64,000 nt of DNA from Lithodes maja. Lineage: Eukaryota; Arthropoda; Malacostraca; Decapoda; Lithodidae. Location: assembly GCA_037953745.1 (NCBI GenBank), contig JBAKBP010013013.1, forward strand, positions 1 through 64,000. Direction: 5' to 3'. The translations under genes and the position numbers were made by a program. Positions within the stretch are counted from its first letter, which is position 1; every line of letters starts with the position of its first letter. Of the stretch, positions 51,140-63,356 are shown piece after piece. The notes under the pieces are model-generated. The model was not told the origin of the DNA. It did no database searches and worked only from the letters and a program-made list of their open reading frames with translations.

Positions 51140-52435
51140 ATCAGATCCTCTGATAGCACATGTTCCTCACCTGGTTAATGGTAGATTACTGCCTTGATAT
51201 TAACCATGCGAGGATTATATTTAAGGCTGAAACTTAATTAAAACTGTGAAAAAGTTAACAAGTTATTTTAATACATTTTATATTAGTATGTAGCCTAATT
51301 GTATTATTTTATAAACAAAATATTGACAAAGATTAACAGTAGGTATTATTAGTAAATTTCCAAATTTTTCATTGAAATTACTGTGGAGGTTTAGGTTAGT
51401 TTTAAAGGGCCACTGTGGTTCCCCAGGTACTGCAACTTGAGAGACTACCGTGTCAATTATCTTAAGTGGACTCAGTTATTCACTAATATATACACACTTA
51501 AGCCACCCCTCTACACTTATGACATCACCTGTCCTGTAAATCACCAGAATATCTCTTTAGAAGTGACTTTACTCAGATTGTCAAGAGATATATCCTTCTC
51601 TAGTATATTCATTATTAGTAGGCTTGAAATATTGGCATCTATCATCTGCAACTCCGAGAGATCTATAGCAAATGGGCAATAAATGTCCACACCTATTTCC
51701 TGGCTATCTCTCCCAACTGGTAGAAATACCTGTTCAAGCTCAATTACTCTAGTCTTTTTTTAGTTATGGATGTTAGTGGTCAAGATTTCTAGCCTAAATG
51801 TAGTGAATAGATTACAGCAATGTTAGAATACTGGTGTAGGATTTAGTGATTGTTGTGGTAATTTTTAGAATAGCGATTATGCGGTGTGACTTATTTATTA
51901 CTGAAGTTATTTCTTTCAGTATTATTACAATTTTCGGTGTAACGTACTGTACATCCTTAGAGGATTTTATTCAGTTTAAGAAGGACCTGTAGTAATCATA
52001 TGGGTCATTGGGATGGCTTTACGCCCTTTGAATCCTGGAGGTCCTTCCTTGACTGAGTAAAATCATCTTTTGTTAGCATGACACCAACATTTGGGAAAGA
52101 TTAAAATAATGAGATCTTACAGAAGTTACAGGAGCACAATTTGCGATCGTCGACTACAGTAGTTAACTTAAATAATGATATATCTGTCACAAATAACTGT
52201 TTTCAACTCGTATGCCATGTTTTTTCATACAGTAATTGAACAGGGACTTAATATTGTAAGGATTATTTCATGTCTATTACAGTACCGTCAAAATCCAAAG
52301 TTCCTTCCCAACTTTGCTGTTAGTGAAGGTTGTTGAAAGCATGAACATCTAAACAACTGTTTGTGAGAGACTGAAATTCTCTTGGTAATCAGTGGTATGG
52401 TTAAATAATGTATGAATAATGTATAATGAATAATG

Positions 52436-52472
<37 letters not shown>

Positions 52473-52476
52473 TATA
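51140..52476. other. AT-rich intergenic
   Basis: No gene supported. (AAT)n microsatellite at 52438-52471 adjoins the next element. Confidence 0.4.
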
Positions 52477-52484
52477 ATGTATAA

Positions 52485-52686
52485 CAGGGTGTCAAACCGA
52501 AGCAATTTTGTTTGAATACTGGAATGAATATGAGAAGCAATACAAGAAAATTAACATAACATGGCATTGTTTTGGCTATTCTATCACTTCCAAAGACATA
52601 ATATGAACAATAAACCATAATTATATCTTGACATAGACAATAATAAAGGCTAAAAATAATGGACTCGGCTTTCGTTTGACACCCTG
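52485..52686. mobile_element. hAT-type MITE, copy 2
   Basis: 202 bp with ends CAGGGTGTCAAACCGAAGC and the inverse of CAGGGTGTCAAACGAAAGC. Perfect 8-bp duplication ATGTATAA at 52477-52484 and 52687-52694. The site is in a TGTATAATGAATAA-type simple repeat, so part of the duplication could pre-exist. Confidence 0.85.
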
Positions 52687-52933
52687 ATGTATAATGAATA
52701 ATGTATGAATAATGTATGAAGTGTATAGTCAATAGCTTCTCAAAACCTTGATGATAATGATGTGTGTGAGATATAGGGAGAAGTACTTTAAATCAACTTC
52801 TTTATGGTGTGAAACAAAAAGGGGTAGTTATAGGTTCTTGAACTATGTGAACAGAGTCAAGGAAAAGTGGTAGTAACCTAATATTACACAGTTTATGAGT
52901 TAGGTTGTGAGTAAACTGTTGATTTTGACTGTA

Positions 52934-53187
52934 CACTCGGATGCCATAGCCCACTCATAATGTTTCGCAGACTTCACATATTTTTAATTATGAAAGTATG
53001 TCTCTGGAAACAAAATTAAAAGAATATAATTTTCTATGAATCAACTACAAAACGATGTATAGGCCTACTATTTATTGAAAAACAAGTTCTGTCCGAAAAT
53101 AATTCCAGATATATATGATTGCATAAAGAAAAACATAGGGGTACCACGAATCCTTATGAGTGGGCTAGAGACTATGGCATCCGAGTG
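52934..53187. mobile_element. MITE with CACTCGGATGCCATAG ends
   Basis: 254 bp. Left CACTCGGATGCCATAGCC and right inverse CACTCGGATGCCATAGTC match, with CCCACTCATAA close behind on both sides. TA flanks both ends (52932-52933, 53188-53189). Confidence 0.78.
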
Positions 53188-53191
53188 TACC

Positions 53192-53820
53192 TACATAAAT
53201 TATATATTGCACTGTCATCATGGTTTCTTTGTAATATTGAGGCAATTAATAACCTCATCCAACTTCAATACATTGGTCTTTCATAGTCTTTTGGATTAAG
53301 GTACAGTATTAGTATGTATTGCTATGATTTTATTTGCATTTGAAGTTTGTAATATGGTATTAGCAATAAAATGCCACAAAATATGGATTTATTATTAATT
53401 ACACGATAAACTTTATATCAAGTAGTAAATTCACAACAGCATAAATACATGACTGGAAAATTTAAACTCACAGATGGAAATAAATTTGAATGTAATTTCA
53501 CATCAGTATCAATTGAAGATCTGAAACTGTTGTATTTATAGCAAGCACTATTTTCAATATGTGAGTTTTAGCTCTCCAAACTTTATATAATTACTGTTAC
53601 ATCTTCTGGAATCTAAATGACAAGGCAACTAAGACACAAATTTCCAAGATGTACCTTTACTTTATCTCCACCTCAAGAAACATATCGACCTTATCTCATA
53701 TGGCAAAACAAAATGGAAATCTCACTTAGGAATTTCCTAGCATAACCTAGCTGGGGCCAATTTCACTTCAAGAAACATAGCAACCCCACCTCAAATTGAA
53801 AAAACAAAAAAAAACAAAAA

Positions 53821-53866
<46 letters not shown>

Positions 53867-54499
53867 AAATCGCCCTTATGGATTTCCTCGCGTAACCCGG
53901 AGCTACAAAACAGTCGGCCCAATGCCCACCACATAAACACGGATATTCCACTACAAACAGTTTCTCAAAAGGATTACGGCAACATCTAAGCAACACTTTG
54001 GCACAATCAGCGTGCATTCTATCGCCCTGAAATGATGCTGAAATGTAAAGGCCGAGCCGCACGAGCAAATTTACCAGCAGATTTATGTCGTTGTTTGGTA
54101 CCCATTACCACCTGTCAGATCTTTTTGACAGATTTGGGTTATCATCCGTTATGATCTGACTATCATGGCAGATTTGAATTATCTATTTGTGTTTTAATTT
54201 GACCAATAGTAGATGCAAGATTCAATATCTCCTCATGTGCAAGGTGAAAAACCTCTGAGCACAGACCTGGGTACAGCATACATTTCTATTCCGACAATGT
54301 GGTTCCGGTGAAAGTGTTCATGCAACTTGGGCTTTAGAGAAAGGTGCACTTCACAGAACGAAAGGTACAATATACACTCACACGTCACAGTAACAGTTTG
54401 GGGTTTGTTAATACAGTATTAGATCAGCAATATAGAAGTTTAAGGAAGGTATTTTTATGTGAAAGGAGAAGATTGGTGCAATATACAGTGTATAAGATG
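53192..54499. other. AT-rich intergenic with (AT)n
   Basis: (AT)19 at 53827-53864. Around it ATTTCCTAGCATAACC and ATTTCCTCGCGTAACC, with AAGAAACATA, are repeated (53648-53780 and 53872-53900). No gene supported. Confidence 0.4.
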
Positions 54500-54905
54500 T
54501 AATTGCAGTATATTTTATGTAACTTACAAGAACAAATATATACTGTAGATCTCTATTCTGTTGGAGCTAAAGAATTAACAAATGACAGAGGAATGAATGG
54601 AGGAAGTTTGTTAGAGAGAGTACATGAAGGTCTCTGGACCCTTTTAAATGACAAACCTGGAAGGTCTTTATCCCAGATGTTGATGTGAAGAGATCTTGTC
54701 CGGAAGTATAACATCTGAGGTGAAGCCATTGATTTCGGGGGCTGATGAGTGATTGGTGCTTCTGAATGCTTGTGTGCTTGCAATTTGTGGACAAACTGTT
54801 ATATGTGTTCTTCTCCTGTCACCTCTTTTTCCTTGCTTGTGTCTCTTGCTGATCCTCCCTACCCCTTGTGGGAGTAAGGGCTGGGTACTGACTGACTGAC
54901 TGACT
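54500..54905 (+). repeat. possible retroelement 3' end with (ACTG)n tail
   Basis: Ends GTAAGGGCTGGGTACTGACT as (ACTG)4-5 at 54884-54903. A 61-codon frame (54503-54688) has no recognised similarity. Family unknown. Confidence 0.35.
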
Positions 54906-55089
54906 ATACTGTTATATAGGTCGTAATTTCAATTTGTTTTATATAATAGCCTCAAAATTGGTGCTGTATAAGTATAGCATGTTTTATGACAACAAAATAT
55001 TGATAATTATACTGTATTATTATGTGCATTAAGTATGGTATAGCATGTGTAATGTGACAGAAGAACATTGTTAACAAGATGAGAATAAT

Positions 55090-55428
55090 AAGATAAGTGA
55101 TCAGAGGTAGAGTATGAGGATAGGTACAGTTTATAAGGTATGTAAGAGGTAAGATATGTGGTCAGGGGTAGTGTATGAGGATAGGTAGCCTACAGTTTAT
55201 AAGGTATAGAAGAAGTAAGATAGGTGATCAAAGGTAAAATATGAGAAGTAAGAAGTTAGATAGGTGGTCAGAGCTAGAATATGAAAATAGGTACAAATAT
55301 AAGGTATAGAAGCAGTCAGAGGTCGAGCTGGAAACAATAAGGTATAGAAGAGGTAACAAATATAGGTAAAGCATGAGACCAGGTAGAGATCATAAGGTAC
55401 AGGAGAGGTTTTATAGGTGGTCAGGGAC
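55090..55428 (+). repeat. degenerate minisatellite (about 70-bp units)
   Basis: Units of the form GGTAAGATATGTGGTCAG, GGTAGTGTATGAGGATAGGT and TTATAAGGTATAGAAG repeat four to five times with deletions. It ends near the 3' end of the exon at 55429. Confidence 0.7.
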
Positions 55429-55540
55429 TCAGGGGTATGGTATGAGGGCCGGTGTGGGCTGTACTTGCGTCACCCTCTGTGTGGCGGGAACCTTCTTGTC
55501 AGACGGGGATAAGGGCGGCTCCAGTGGGTATTGGCCAAAC
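55429..55540 (-). CDS. terminal exon of a membrane-protein gene (minus strand)
   Basis: Minus strand: acceptor TTTTATTTTCTCAG ends at 55541, then one base completes a split codon and the frame reads FGQYPLEPPLSPSDKK, VPATQRVTQVQPTPALIPYP and TGA (55431-55429). The segment is more GC-rich than its surroundings and is a proline-rich, hydrophilic tail. It needs an upstream exon ending with two bases of a codon; the exon at 63193-63356 ends exactly so, giving a Gln at the junction. No homologue recognised. A chance ORF is the alternative. Confidence 0.55.
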
Positions 55541-55545
55541 CTGAG

Positions 55546-56685
55546 AAAATAAAAGTTGTATTTACTCCATTTGGTATAGGTAAATCCTCTTAATTTCGGA
55601 CTCCGGGCTTCAGGAAACCCACAAATTATGGACTTACATAAAATGTCCAATAATAACAAGGGAAGTGTCTGAAGTTTGAACAATGGTATTCACTCTGAAC
55701 ATCTACCTCTCTCTGTCTGAAAAATTAATATACAGTTGGAACTTTCACCCTGGTCTTTTTAACAAATTGCAATAATCTGGGGTGTTTCACTCTTCCAGGC
55801 AGGGTCATCCTGATTAGGCCAAAAAGAGAGGGGTTTTACTTACATGTCACATGTGTATGTGTGTGTTTATATGTGTGGTTTAAAGGACTACAGTAATCTT
55901 TCATTGTGGTACTGAAGGGACCACTATAAAGTGCATCTATGACAGCTTGGCTCAACCTGTGTGTATCCTATGACAGTAGTTTACAATTCATCATACACAT
56001 TATACCTGTATTATATTATACATATATAATTTGTAAGCCCTATGGCTCCTTTGAAGAAAGTATTTCTGTTTAAACTTTTAAGCCTACATTCATTTGACTA
56101 GTGGGTCATGGGTATGTCAGATCCTTTTCTGTTCATTTTGACAAATATAAATTAAGGAGGTTGGAGGCACCAGCCAGTTAGGAAAGTAATCCCAGAGAGA
56201 ACTTTAGGTGTAGCCTAGTATAAGGATTGCTAAACGTCCTGTTTCACCACCTGGCCACTTTTACCAATTTGTTTTCTTCTGTGCATCAGTTATGCAGATA
56301 GCAATTTTAGCTTGTTTTGAAGATACACACATTCGTGCTTTCTTAAATAAAACCACATTCGCTACATACCCTACAGTAACTTAACTAAATTTAAATTTCT
56401 TATTTTGGAATAGGGATGCGTTGACCCCATCGCCTGCCACTTCTGTGGTGTAGTCAGCCTCTATAGCAGTGAACTAATGATCCCTCTCTTCAGAATACTC
56501 CTGGACCTGGAATGCTGCTGGTCAGGGCCACTGTGTAAAATAGCAAAACAGTGGTGGATGTGCTGTCCGGGTGATGGACTGCTCTGGGTCTGCTTTTTCG
56601 GTGCTAACAGTCTTGATCCATGTAGTGGAAATATCACTGCAGTATAGAGGCCTAGAGGCAGGTTCTGCCATGGCCATCCCTATAA
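55546..56685. other. inferred intron DNA
   Basis: AT-rich; nothing recognised. Confidence 0.35.
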
Positions 56686-58415
56686 AGCCCCGTCCACACG
56701 ATCGAGCACTGCCCGTCGGGCACAAGGGAACTGTTCGATATGGGGCAAATTCAGCGGGCAAACCAGGGATATGCCCGTGCACGTAGTTGAGCGTAATCAC
56801 CAGGCACTGTCCGGCAGTTTGCCGGCGGTCATTTGGTCATTTTGGCCCTCCAGGAAGGCCAAGTCGAACTGCCCGGCAGTTTGCCGGGAGGAATGGGGAT
56901 AAAGGGGCCCGTGGAAGGAGGGAAATAAATGTGTACAGTAGCTTGATCTTTAACCCATTCAATACCGGTAACATCAATTGTATTATATTCTGGCAATTAT
57001 AATAAGTCTTTACATGGCTTAGGAAGGACGTCTACCTATTAAAAGGCTACAGACGATATCAATTAATCCCTTTAGCTATCATATACCCTTTTAATCTTAA
57101 TGCAATCGTCTAAATGTAGCTCAAAACAAATACAAAAATACTTCGCCGGTACAGAAGGGGTTAATAAATATATATATATATTTTATCCTATTATACGGGT
57201 ATCAATCAGGAAAATTTGGTGGAATGTAAACAGGATGTAATGTGTGCAATCACTTATTAAATGTCACTGACTTTAATGTTAGCTTCAGAATAAAGTATGG
57301 GGAGCGTCCCCATTTATATTGATAAGTTATTAACAATATTATGAATATTTTATTAAGCTTATTCCTATAAGTATGATGAAATATATTTATCTTAAAGAAA
57401 ACGTTGGAATCGCAACGACGAGACGATTCCAAATATACCATAATCTTGAATAGTTAAAATCAGACCAAAATCATCGATTTTCCTGGGCTTAATTAAACCC
57501 AGGCATTTTTTATTTTTTTGTTTCGATTATGGGAGAATGGCTGGTCGAAAATGAAATCTACGACCATGTATGGAAGCTGTCGGTCGAGAGAAATCGAATG
57601 ACACCAGGTAGAATTCCCTAGGACTTATAGTTTGGGCTACAGAGGACTTTTTATAGTCCAAAAACTGGTCATTTGGGCCGTTCTGGGAGGCCAAGTCAAA
57701 TTCGAAATTCTAAACTAATGGTCCGATTTCAATTCTGTTTGCGCCATTCGATTCAGCGTGTCAAAGTGAAATCATGGTTAAAATTTGAACAAAATCCATA
57801 CTTAGATAACTCGTCTATGGAGTTTTTAAACTTTAAAATTGGCCTATTGGGCCTAAAAATTGGTCAAAATTAAAATATGTATATATCGTTGGAATCGCAA
57901 CGACGAGACGATTTCAAATAAACCATCCGCAATTGCATTATTTAATTAATTTTATGTAAACTTAGGTTGGATCGTCTCACTATAAATCTCACCTGCAAGC
58001 ACTCTTGATTGAGTACTTCGCATATTGCTCGACAAGTTTCAGGAATAATGCGAGACAAACTATGCTTGGATAATCTTTTAGTATACTGCAAATAAGTGTA
58101 GCTGCATCCATTTGAAACAAACGTGAGGTGTTGCCTCCAGTCGAGCTTCTGCCGATATACACTCCCTCCTATTGGCATCTGCTTGGATATATAGGTTATA
58201 TAACTGTCCTGTGATAATTGTTGTTGGGGACCATGGTGATCATACCGGACCCACTGACCCAGCCCTGCCGAGCTCCTACTCTGACCACTGGCAGACTTTG
58301 ACTGGCCAATCACTGCCCGGCTGCCGTGTGGACAACACCGCAAGCGTGTTTAACAGACTTTGCCCAGTGAAGGGGCACAGCCCGCCGGACACTGCTCAAT
58401 CGTGTAGACGGGGCT
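56686..58415. mobile_element. PIF/Harbinger-like non-autonomous element
   Basis: 1,730 bp. Left end AGCCCCGTCCACACGATCGA, right inverse AGCCCCGTCTACACGATTGA, inverted repeats extending past 35 bp. Flanked by TAA on both sides (56683-56685, 58416-58418), the 3-bp duplication type of PIF/Harbinger. No transposase. It contains a TTAA mini-element (56954-57160) and a direct repeat CGTTGGAATCGCAACGACGA at 57402 and 57889. GC-rich subterminal TTTGCCGG motifs occur near 56815-56890. Confidence 0.72.
56954..57160. mobile_element. TTAA mini-element inside the Harbinger-like element
   Basis: TTAA at 56950-56953 and 57161-57164; ends CCCATTCAATACCGG and the inverse of CCCCTTCTGTACCGG. An internal TTAATCCCTTTAGC at about 57063 suggests two tandem or nested copies. 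Confidence 0.5.
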
Positions 58416-58582
58416 TAAGGGAGTTTCACGATGAAGCAAGGTGTCAGACTTGAATTTGTCCGTTCATCAACACATTTAAATAATCAGTAAAACCCAAGGT
58501 GAATGTAAATTTTATCACATTTACTGTTAATTCCAGGATTCTAACTCGATTCTACTTCTGCCACACAACCCAGATTTTGTTT

Positions 58583-59095
58583 TTCTTTTCTATGTGAGTG
58601 AGGGAGATAAAAGCCAGAATTGCCTGTAGCGAGTGCCTCTCCCATAGATGAAAGAGTGACAGGGCCAACATCTAGGGACGTTTGAGCCAAAATGCCTGGA
58701 CACACGGAGTTTGAAGCAATTTAAGTCATAGGAGGAGGGAAAGACTTATTCTGGGATAGAGTTCCAGAGCTCAGCTGTTGAATAGTAGAAAGACTGAGAG
58801 TAACATTGCACTCTTGGGTTGGAGAGTTGCACAGAGTAGGGATGGGATTGTGTTGCAAGACGGGTACCACGTACCCTACGCCTACGTAGAGGAGGTGGTA
58901 TACACTGGGAGAGCTCTGAGGAGCACTGATTATTGTAGTAGCGATAGAATAGCGAGAGAGATGCAACATTGCGGCAAAGAGAGAGAGAGAGAGTTTGCAA
59001 AGAGTTGGTGAGTGGGCGGGAATTAATGATACGAAAGGCTTTCCTTTCTACTTTGTCTAGAAGTGCGGTGTGAGAGGATCCTTCCCACACATGTG
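58583..59095 (-). pseudogene. Jockey-type LINE 3' fragment
   Basis: Minus strand reads GGSSHTALLDKVERK-like (as EGSSHTALLDKVERKAFRII), VASLSLFYRYYNNQCSSELS and YSTAELWNSIPE, matching 43300-43650. Stop or frameshift after WNSIPE; 3'UTR to about 58583. Truncated at the RT thumb. Confidence 0.8.
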
Positions 59096-59303
59096 CTCTC
59101 CAAAACCTTCAACTAGTTAATAATCCTCTCCCAGCCTCCAGGGCTATTGTTTCCTTTGTTAGTTTGCAGGCAAGTTTCACTGCATAACTTATTTGTTGAG
59201 TAAGAGTTAACATGTCTTACTAGCACTGTATGTCCATGTTGTATGTTATGGGACACTTGTAGAGATGTGTTTGCACTTCTAGGGTATGTGGCAATGCGTG
59301 TGT

Positions 59304-60149
59304 TAGTGATGTATCGGATATCCGCCTCTGCCTCCGCGGAGCCTCCGCAGTTAAAATAATTTCCACATTACTATCTGTGTCTGCATTTTCAGACAACAAA
59401 AGTTCCACATCATTATCCGCCACCGCGCGTTTTCAGATAATAAAAGCTCCTCGTAATTATTCGCCTGCGCCGCCAAAGAACCGCAGAGGTTGCAGATCTC
59501 CATCCATCCAATAATTCTCTTTTCTCTTTTTGTCATAATTACTTTTCTCTCTCCTTCTTTTCATCCACATCTCTCCTCTCCGTTTCTCTCACCTACCAGT
59601 CCCTATTCCTCTGTATTCTTCTCTATTAGCTCTCTCCCTCTTCCTCTCTTTGTCTCTTATTTTTCCTCTTCTCTCTCTCTCTATTGCAATAGCTACATGT
59701 GCTATATACAGGCATATCTGGATGCTCAGCCAGTGGTAGTGTTGCCACAACATGGGCCTATTTAGATAGCTTGTGGCTTAACAACAGTAGCCAAAAATAG
59801 TAATTAGTTAAAGTTTGCTACTTTCCAAGGGTGGAGGTTGGGGAAAGTGGTTGGTGGGATGCATGACGAGTTGGGTCCCCGTCCCGCATCCCGGTAACAC
59901 ACTTAAGTGCACACTTAAGTGTGGCTGAAACTCGTCAGTTATACTGCATAAACGTACTGTAATCTTGTGTAAAATAATCCGCATCCGCGGACATGGAGGT
60001 AAAAATATTCCGCAGTTGTGTCCGCGTCCGCAAAAATTAGTATCTTAACCTCCGCAGTTTTATCTGCAACCGCATTTTATGAGAAATAGATATTCGGCTC
60101 CGCTTCCGCCTCCGCGGAGCTCTAAAATTTGGTATCTGATACATCACTA
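59304..60149. mobile_element. hAT-like element with TAGTGATGTATC ends
   Basis: 846 bp. Left TAGTGATGTATCGGATATCC, right inverse TAGTGATGTATCAGATACC. Flanks GCGTGTGT (59296-59303) and GTGTGTGT (60150-60157) match 7 of 8, an hAT-length duplication. Arms are rich in CCGC/GCGGAGGC motifs (59326-59470, 59985-60120). The middle (59490-59960) is a pyrimidine-rich tract plus unique sequence. No transposase. Confidence 0.72.
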
Positions 60150-60796
60150 GTGTGTGTGTAGTGAAACTTGCTGATGATTTACGGCTGCGTGTGCTGGAGG
60201 CCGGGGAGCCTGATAACAGCAGTGCGTATTTCATTATTACTTTTCTCTGGTAGCATGTGTTGGAAAATTTGTGGAGGCTTGTTTTCGCTCAATTCAGCTA
60301 TGAAAAAGATTTGTGGAAATTGCTGTGTGAATCATACATCTGAGGAATGAGTATTGCGTACTATATAACTTCTGTGAGATGATGGGTAATGCTAGTGGCA
60401 GGCCTGGTCGAGGGGCAGTCTGGTATGCAAAATGGATAATTCGGGACTGAAGTGGAAGTGGTGTTATTATCTTGGTTGATGTTGGGTGTCCCTGTTTGTT
60501 AACAGTTTGTCCAGGAAATATTGAATGAGGATGTTTTGGAGAAGATGGATTAGCCAATTTCCCTAGGGCATATTTTGTTCTTGTCTCCCAAAAATTATGT
60601 GGGCCTTCGGGTGGTACATGACCAGTTATCTTATTGTCAGGAGAAAAAATACTATGCTCTGATTTACGGTGTGTTCACTTGGGAGGCAGTGGCATGGGTG
60701 AGGGCTGGTCATATCCAGAGTGAGGTTTGGCATCCTCTACCCAACCTCAGCCGTTTCTATCTGTCTCTTTTCCTGTACTAATTTTCCTTCTATCTA
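60150..60796. other. inferred intron DNA
   Basis: Short open frames only; none recognised. Confidence 0.3.
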
Positions 60797-61025
60797 GGTG
60801 CTGGCGAGATGGCCCGATTGGGTGGCACTGCAAGGGGGGCTGCAGACGGTGGGGACATTGGCTTGGGGGTGCAAGCCCGTGAGCTGATGATCCCTTACCC
60901 CGCTGCCTTCTCGGAGACAGATCTCATCTGACCCTGGCCCCTTCGGTGGGCCGAGCATCTGGAGCGGCTTCGGTCTACCAGATTCGGGAATGTTCGGACT
61001 GACAGTATGGGGAACAACAGCAACC
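60797..61025 (+). repeat. retroposon 3' end with AAC-type tail
   Basis: GC-rich segment ending CAGTATGGGGAACAACAGCAACC, like CAGCTTGGGGAACAACAAC of the SINE copies at 33950 and 37430. GAGCGGCTTCGGTC also matches their AGTGGCTTCGGTC. Upstream part differs. Confidence 0.5.
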
Positions 61026-61327
61026 ACTCTTTAAACAAATTCCTTGCTGGACCCAATCTATCTCACAGATGCCTTTTGGCATGTCCTAGAGATATCTTGG
61101 GTTCAAGCTCGGCAGACAGTCTTATCATCTGAGGCATGTCCTTCCGATCAACATAATCTCATGGTTATTCAAATTGATTGCAAAATCTGTGGCCAGTATG
61201 GCAAAGCCAATTATTACTTCCTGTATTTAACTGGGCAATTGACTTGTGGTGGTGTTCTCAGAACATGAGGATAAGTTGTTCTTACATTGAGAACAATTAA
61301 TGAATTTAGTATTTTTGGTGATTTTTT
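61026..61327. other. inferred intron DNA
   Basis: A 74-codon frame at 61044-61268 reads LDPIYLTDAFWHVLEISWVQ; not recognised and not supported as a gene. Confidence 0.3.
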
Positions 61328-62535
61328 TGTCTATGTGATTGAGGGAGGCAAAAAGGCAGAATTGCCTATAGCGAGTGCCTCCCCCATAGTTGAAAGAGTG
61401 ACAGGGCCAAAATCAAGGGACGTTCGAGCCAAACTGCCTGGACACACAGAGTTTGAAGCTAAGTCATAGGAAGAGGGAAAGACTGATTCTGGGAGAGAGT
61501 TCCAGAGCTCAGCTGTTGAGTAGAAGAAAGTTTGAGAGTAACGTTTCACTCTTGGGTTGGAGAGTTGTACAGAGTAGGGGTGGGATTGAGTTGCAAGACG
61601 GGTACCACAGGCCCTACGTAAAGGAGGTGGTATACACTGGGAAAGCTCTGAGGAACACTGATTATTATAGTAGCGATAGAATAGCGAGAGAGATGCAACA
61701 TTGCGGCGGAGAGAGAGAGATTGCAGAGAGTTGGTGAGTGGACGGGAGTTAATGATACAAAAGGCCTTCCTTTCAACTTTGTCTAGGAGAGCGGTGTGAG
61801 AGGAACCTCCCCACACAGGTGAACAATACTCAATACAAGGATGCACTATGCCCCTGTACAGAGCAAGAAGCTGTGCAGGGGAAAATAACCCCCTAAGGCG
61901 GTTAAGCACACCCAGCTTCTGGGAGGCTGCCTTAGCAAGACTGGTAATATGGCCCTTCCAACTGAGAGCAGAAGACAAAGAGACACCAAGAATATTGAGA
62001 GAAGATGAAGGATTGATTTTTGTATTGTTGAAGAATAAGGGATAGTCCGCTGGGAGTTCCTTACGGGTAGATAGATGGAGAAATTGGGTTTTGGAAGCAT
62101 TAAAGGTAACAAGGTTTTCTCTGCCCCAATTGGAGATAGTATTTAGATCAGAATTTAAGAGTTCTATGGCTTCATTACGTTTGTCGTTGAGGGATTGCTG
62201 GCTGGGGCGTTCTGAAAAACTAATGGAGTAGTGTAAGGTTGAGTCGTCTGCGTATGAATGGATGGGAATTGAGGTACAGCTGAGGAGATCATTTATAAAA
62301 ATTAGAAAGAGAATAGGAGATAGGACAGAGAGCCCTGAGGAATACCGGAGTTTATAGGGTGAGGAAGTGAACAATGGCCGTCCACAACTGCGGCTTTGGA
62401 ACGGCCGGAAAGGAAATTAGAGACAAAGGCACAGATGGAGGGATAGAAACCGAAGGAGGGTAGTTTAGAAATTAAAGATTTGTGTCAGACTCTATCGAAG
62501 GCTTTCGATATGTCTAGTGCAATAGAAAAATGGCT
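61328..62535 (-). pseudogene. Jockey-type LINE, RT palm to 3' end
   Basis: Minus strand: FSIALDISKAFDRV at about 62528, a stop or frameshift in the region of GVPQGS, then SVLSPILFLIFINDLLS, HSYADDSTLHYS, NLVTFNASKTQFLHL, GVLNRLRGLFSPAQLLALYR and WNSLPESVFPSSYDL. Near the end a deletion of about 10 bp joins SYDL to a 3'UTR frame. Very similar to 42640-43800, so the family is young. 5'-truncated in RT. Confidence 0.85.
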
Positions 62536-63192
62536 CAATGTTTCGTCTGAATACTTGTCAATTGCTGGAGTGGCTAGGTCTTCACTATACACTGAGATAC
62601 AGTGCAGGGTATGATGCTGTTGATGGAGGCATATCACATGTAGGTCAGTAGGACTAGAATAGATGGTTTGTGACTTACCTTTCAATGTACATACTAGAAT
62701 CTTCCATTGCCTTCTTATAGTTATCCTTGAGTGACAGTATCAACAGTCGTTGTCTTGTTCTTTTTGTTATATTTCTGTGATAAAGTTCCATGTGACACCT
62801 ATTCAGTTTATTGCTTGCTTTGGTAGGAAATATCTCCTGTATGTGCTGCATACTGAATAACTTAGGCTACACAGTTCAAGCAATGCTGTGACTTTTCTGC
62901 TAAGACCAGTCAGTCATCTAGTCCCTAGTTCTAGATATCATAGCATAGATTTCTCCTTGAGCATGACTGGTGTCATGGTTTGTTGCACTACATTTGTGAA
63001 GATTCTGGGTTCCACATTGAGTGTGAATGTTTGCTGAAAGGATTGTGGTGCGTCCTATGTGAGGGAACTGAAGGTGATTGTGTGTGTGTGGGACTGTGTG
63101 TGGGTATTTACCTATGAAGACTCTCTGGAAGGGTATGTGCATCTTATGTGCAGATAAAAATTATTACTATGTATATATTTATGTGAACCTAC
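62536..63192. other. inferred intron DNA
   Basis: No exon recognised. (GT)n at 63077-63088. Confidence 0.35.
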
Positions 63193-63356
63193 TGGAAGGG
63201 TTGTGGTGCCTCCTCGGTGCGGGAACAGAAAGTGCGAGAGACGAGGGCGGCAGCGAGGGTGGTGGAGCCTAAGGTCGCCGCCACAAGACCCACCAGCAGA
63301 AGGGCATCCACTTGAGCCTGCTGGGCCAGAGCCGAGTCAGTCACCGGCAGCCCCTC
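63193..63356 (-). CDS. transmembrane exon of a membrane-protein gene (minus strand)
   Basis: A 164-nt GC-rich island in AT-rich DNA. On the minus strand the acceptor TTATATTTCAG ends at 63357. The frame reads EGLPVTDSALAQQAQVDALL, LVGLVAATLGSTTLAAALVS and RTFCSRTEEAPQPF, then a donor A|GTAGGT at 63192. About 22 hydrophobic residues (ALLLVG...AALVS) form one membrane helix. Read without splicing, a TAG follows at once; splicing to 55540 avoids it, keeps phase and adds a proline-rich tail. Upstream exons lie beyond the right edge. Product unknown. Confidence 0.58.

Noticed and set aside
56522..56800. 92-codon minus-strand ORF across the Harbinger-like left end
   Set aside because: It spans the element boundary and consists largely of TIR sequence.
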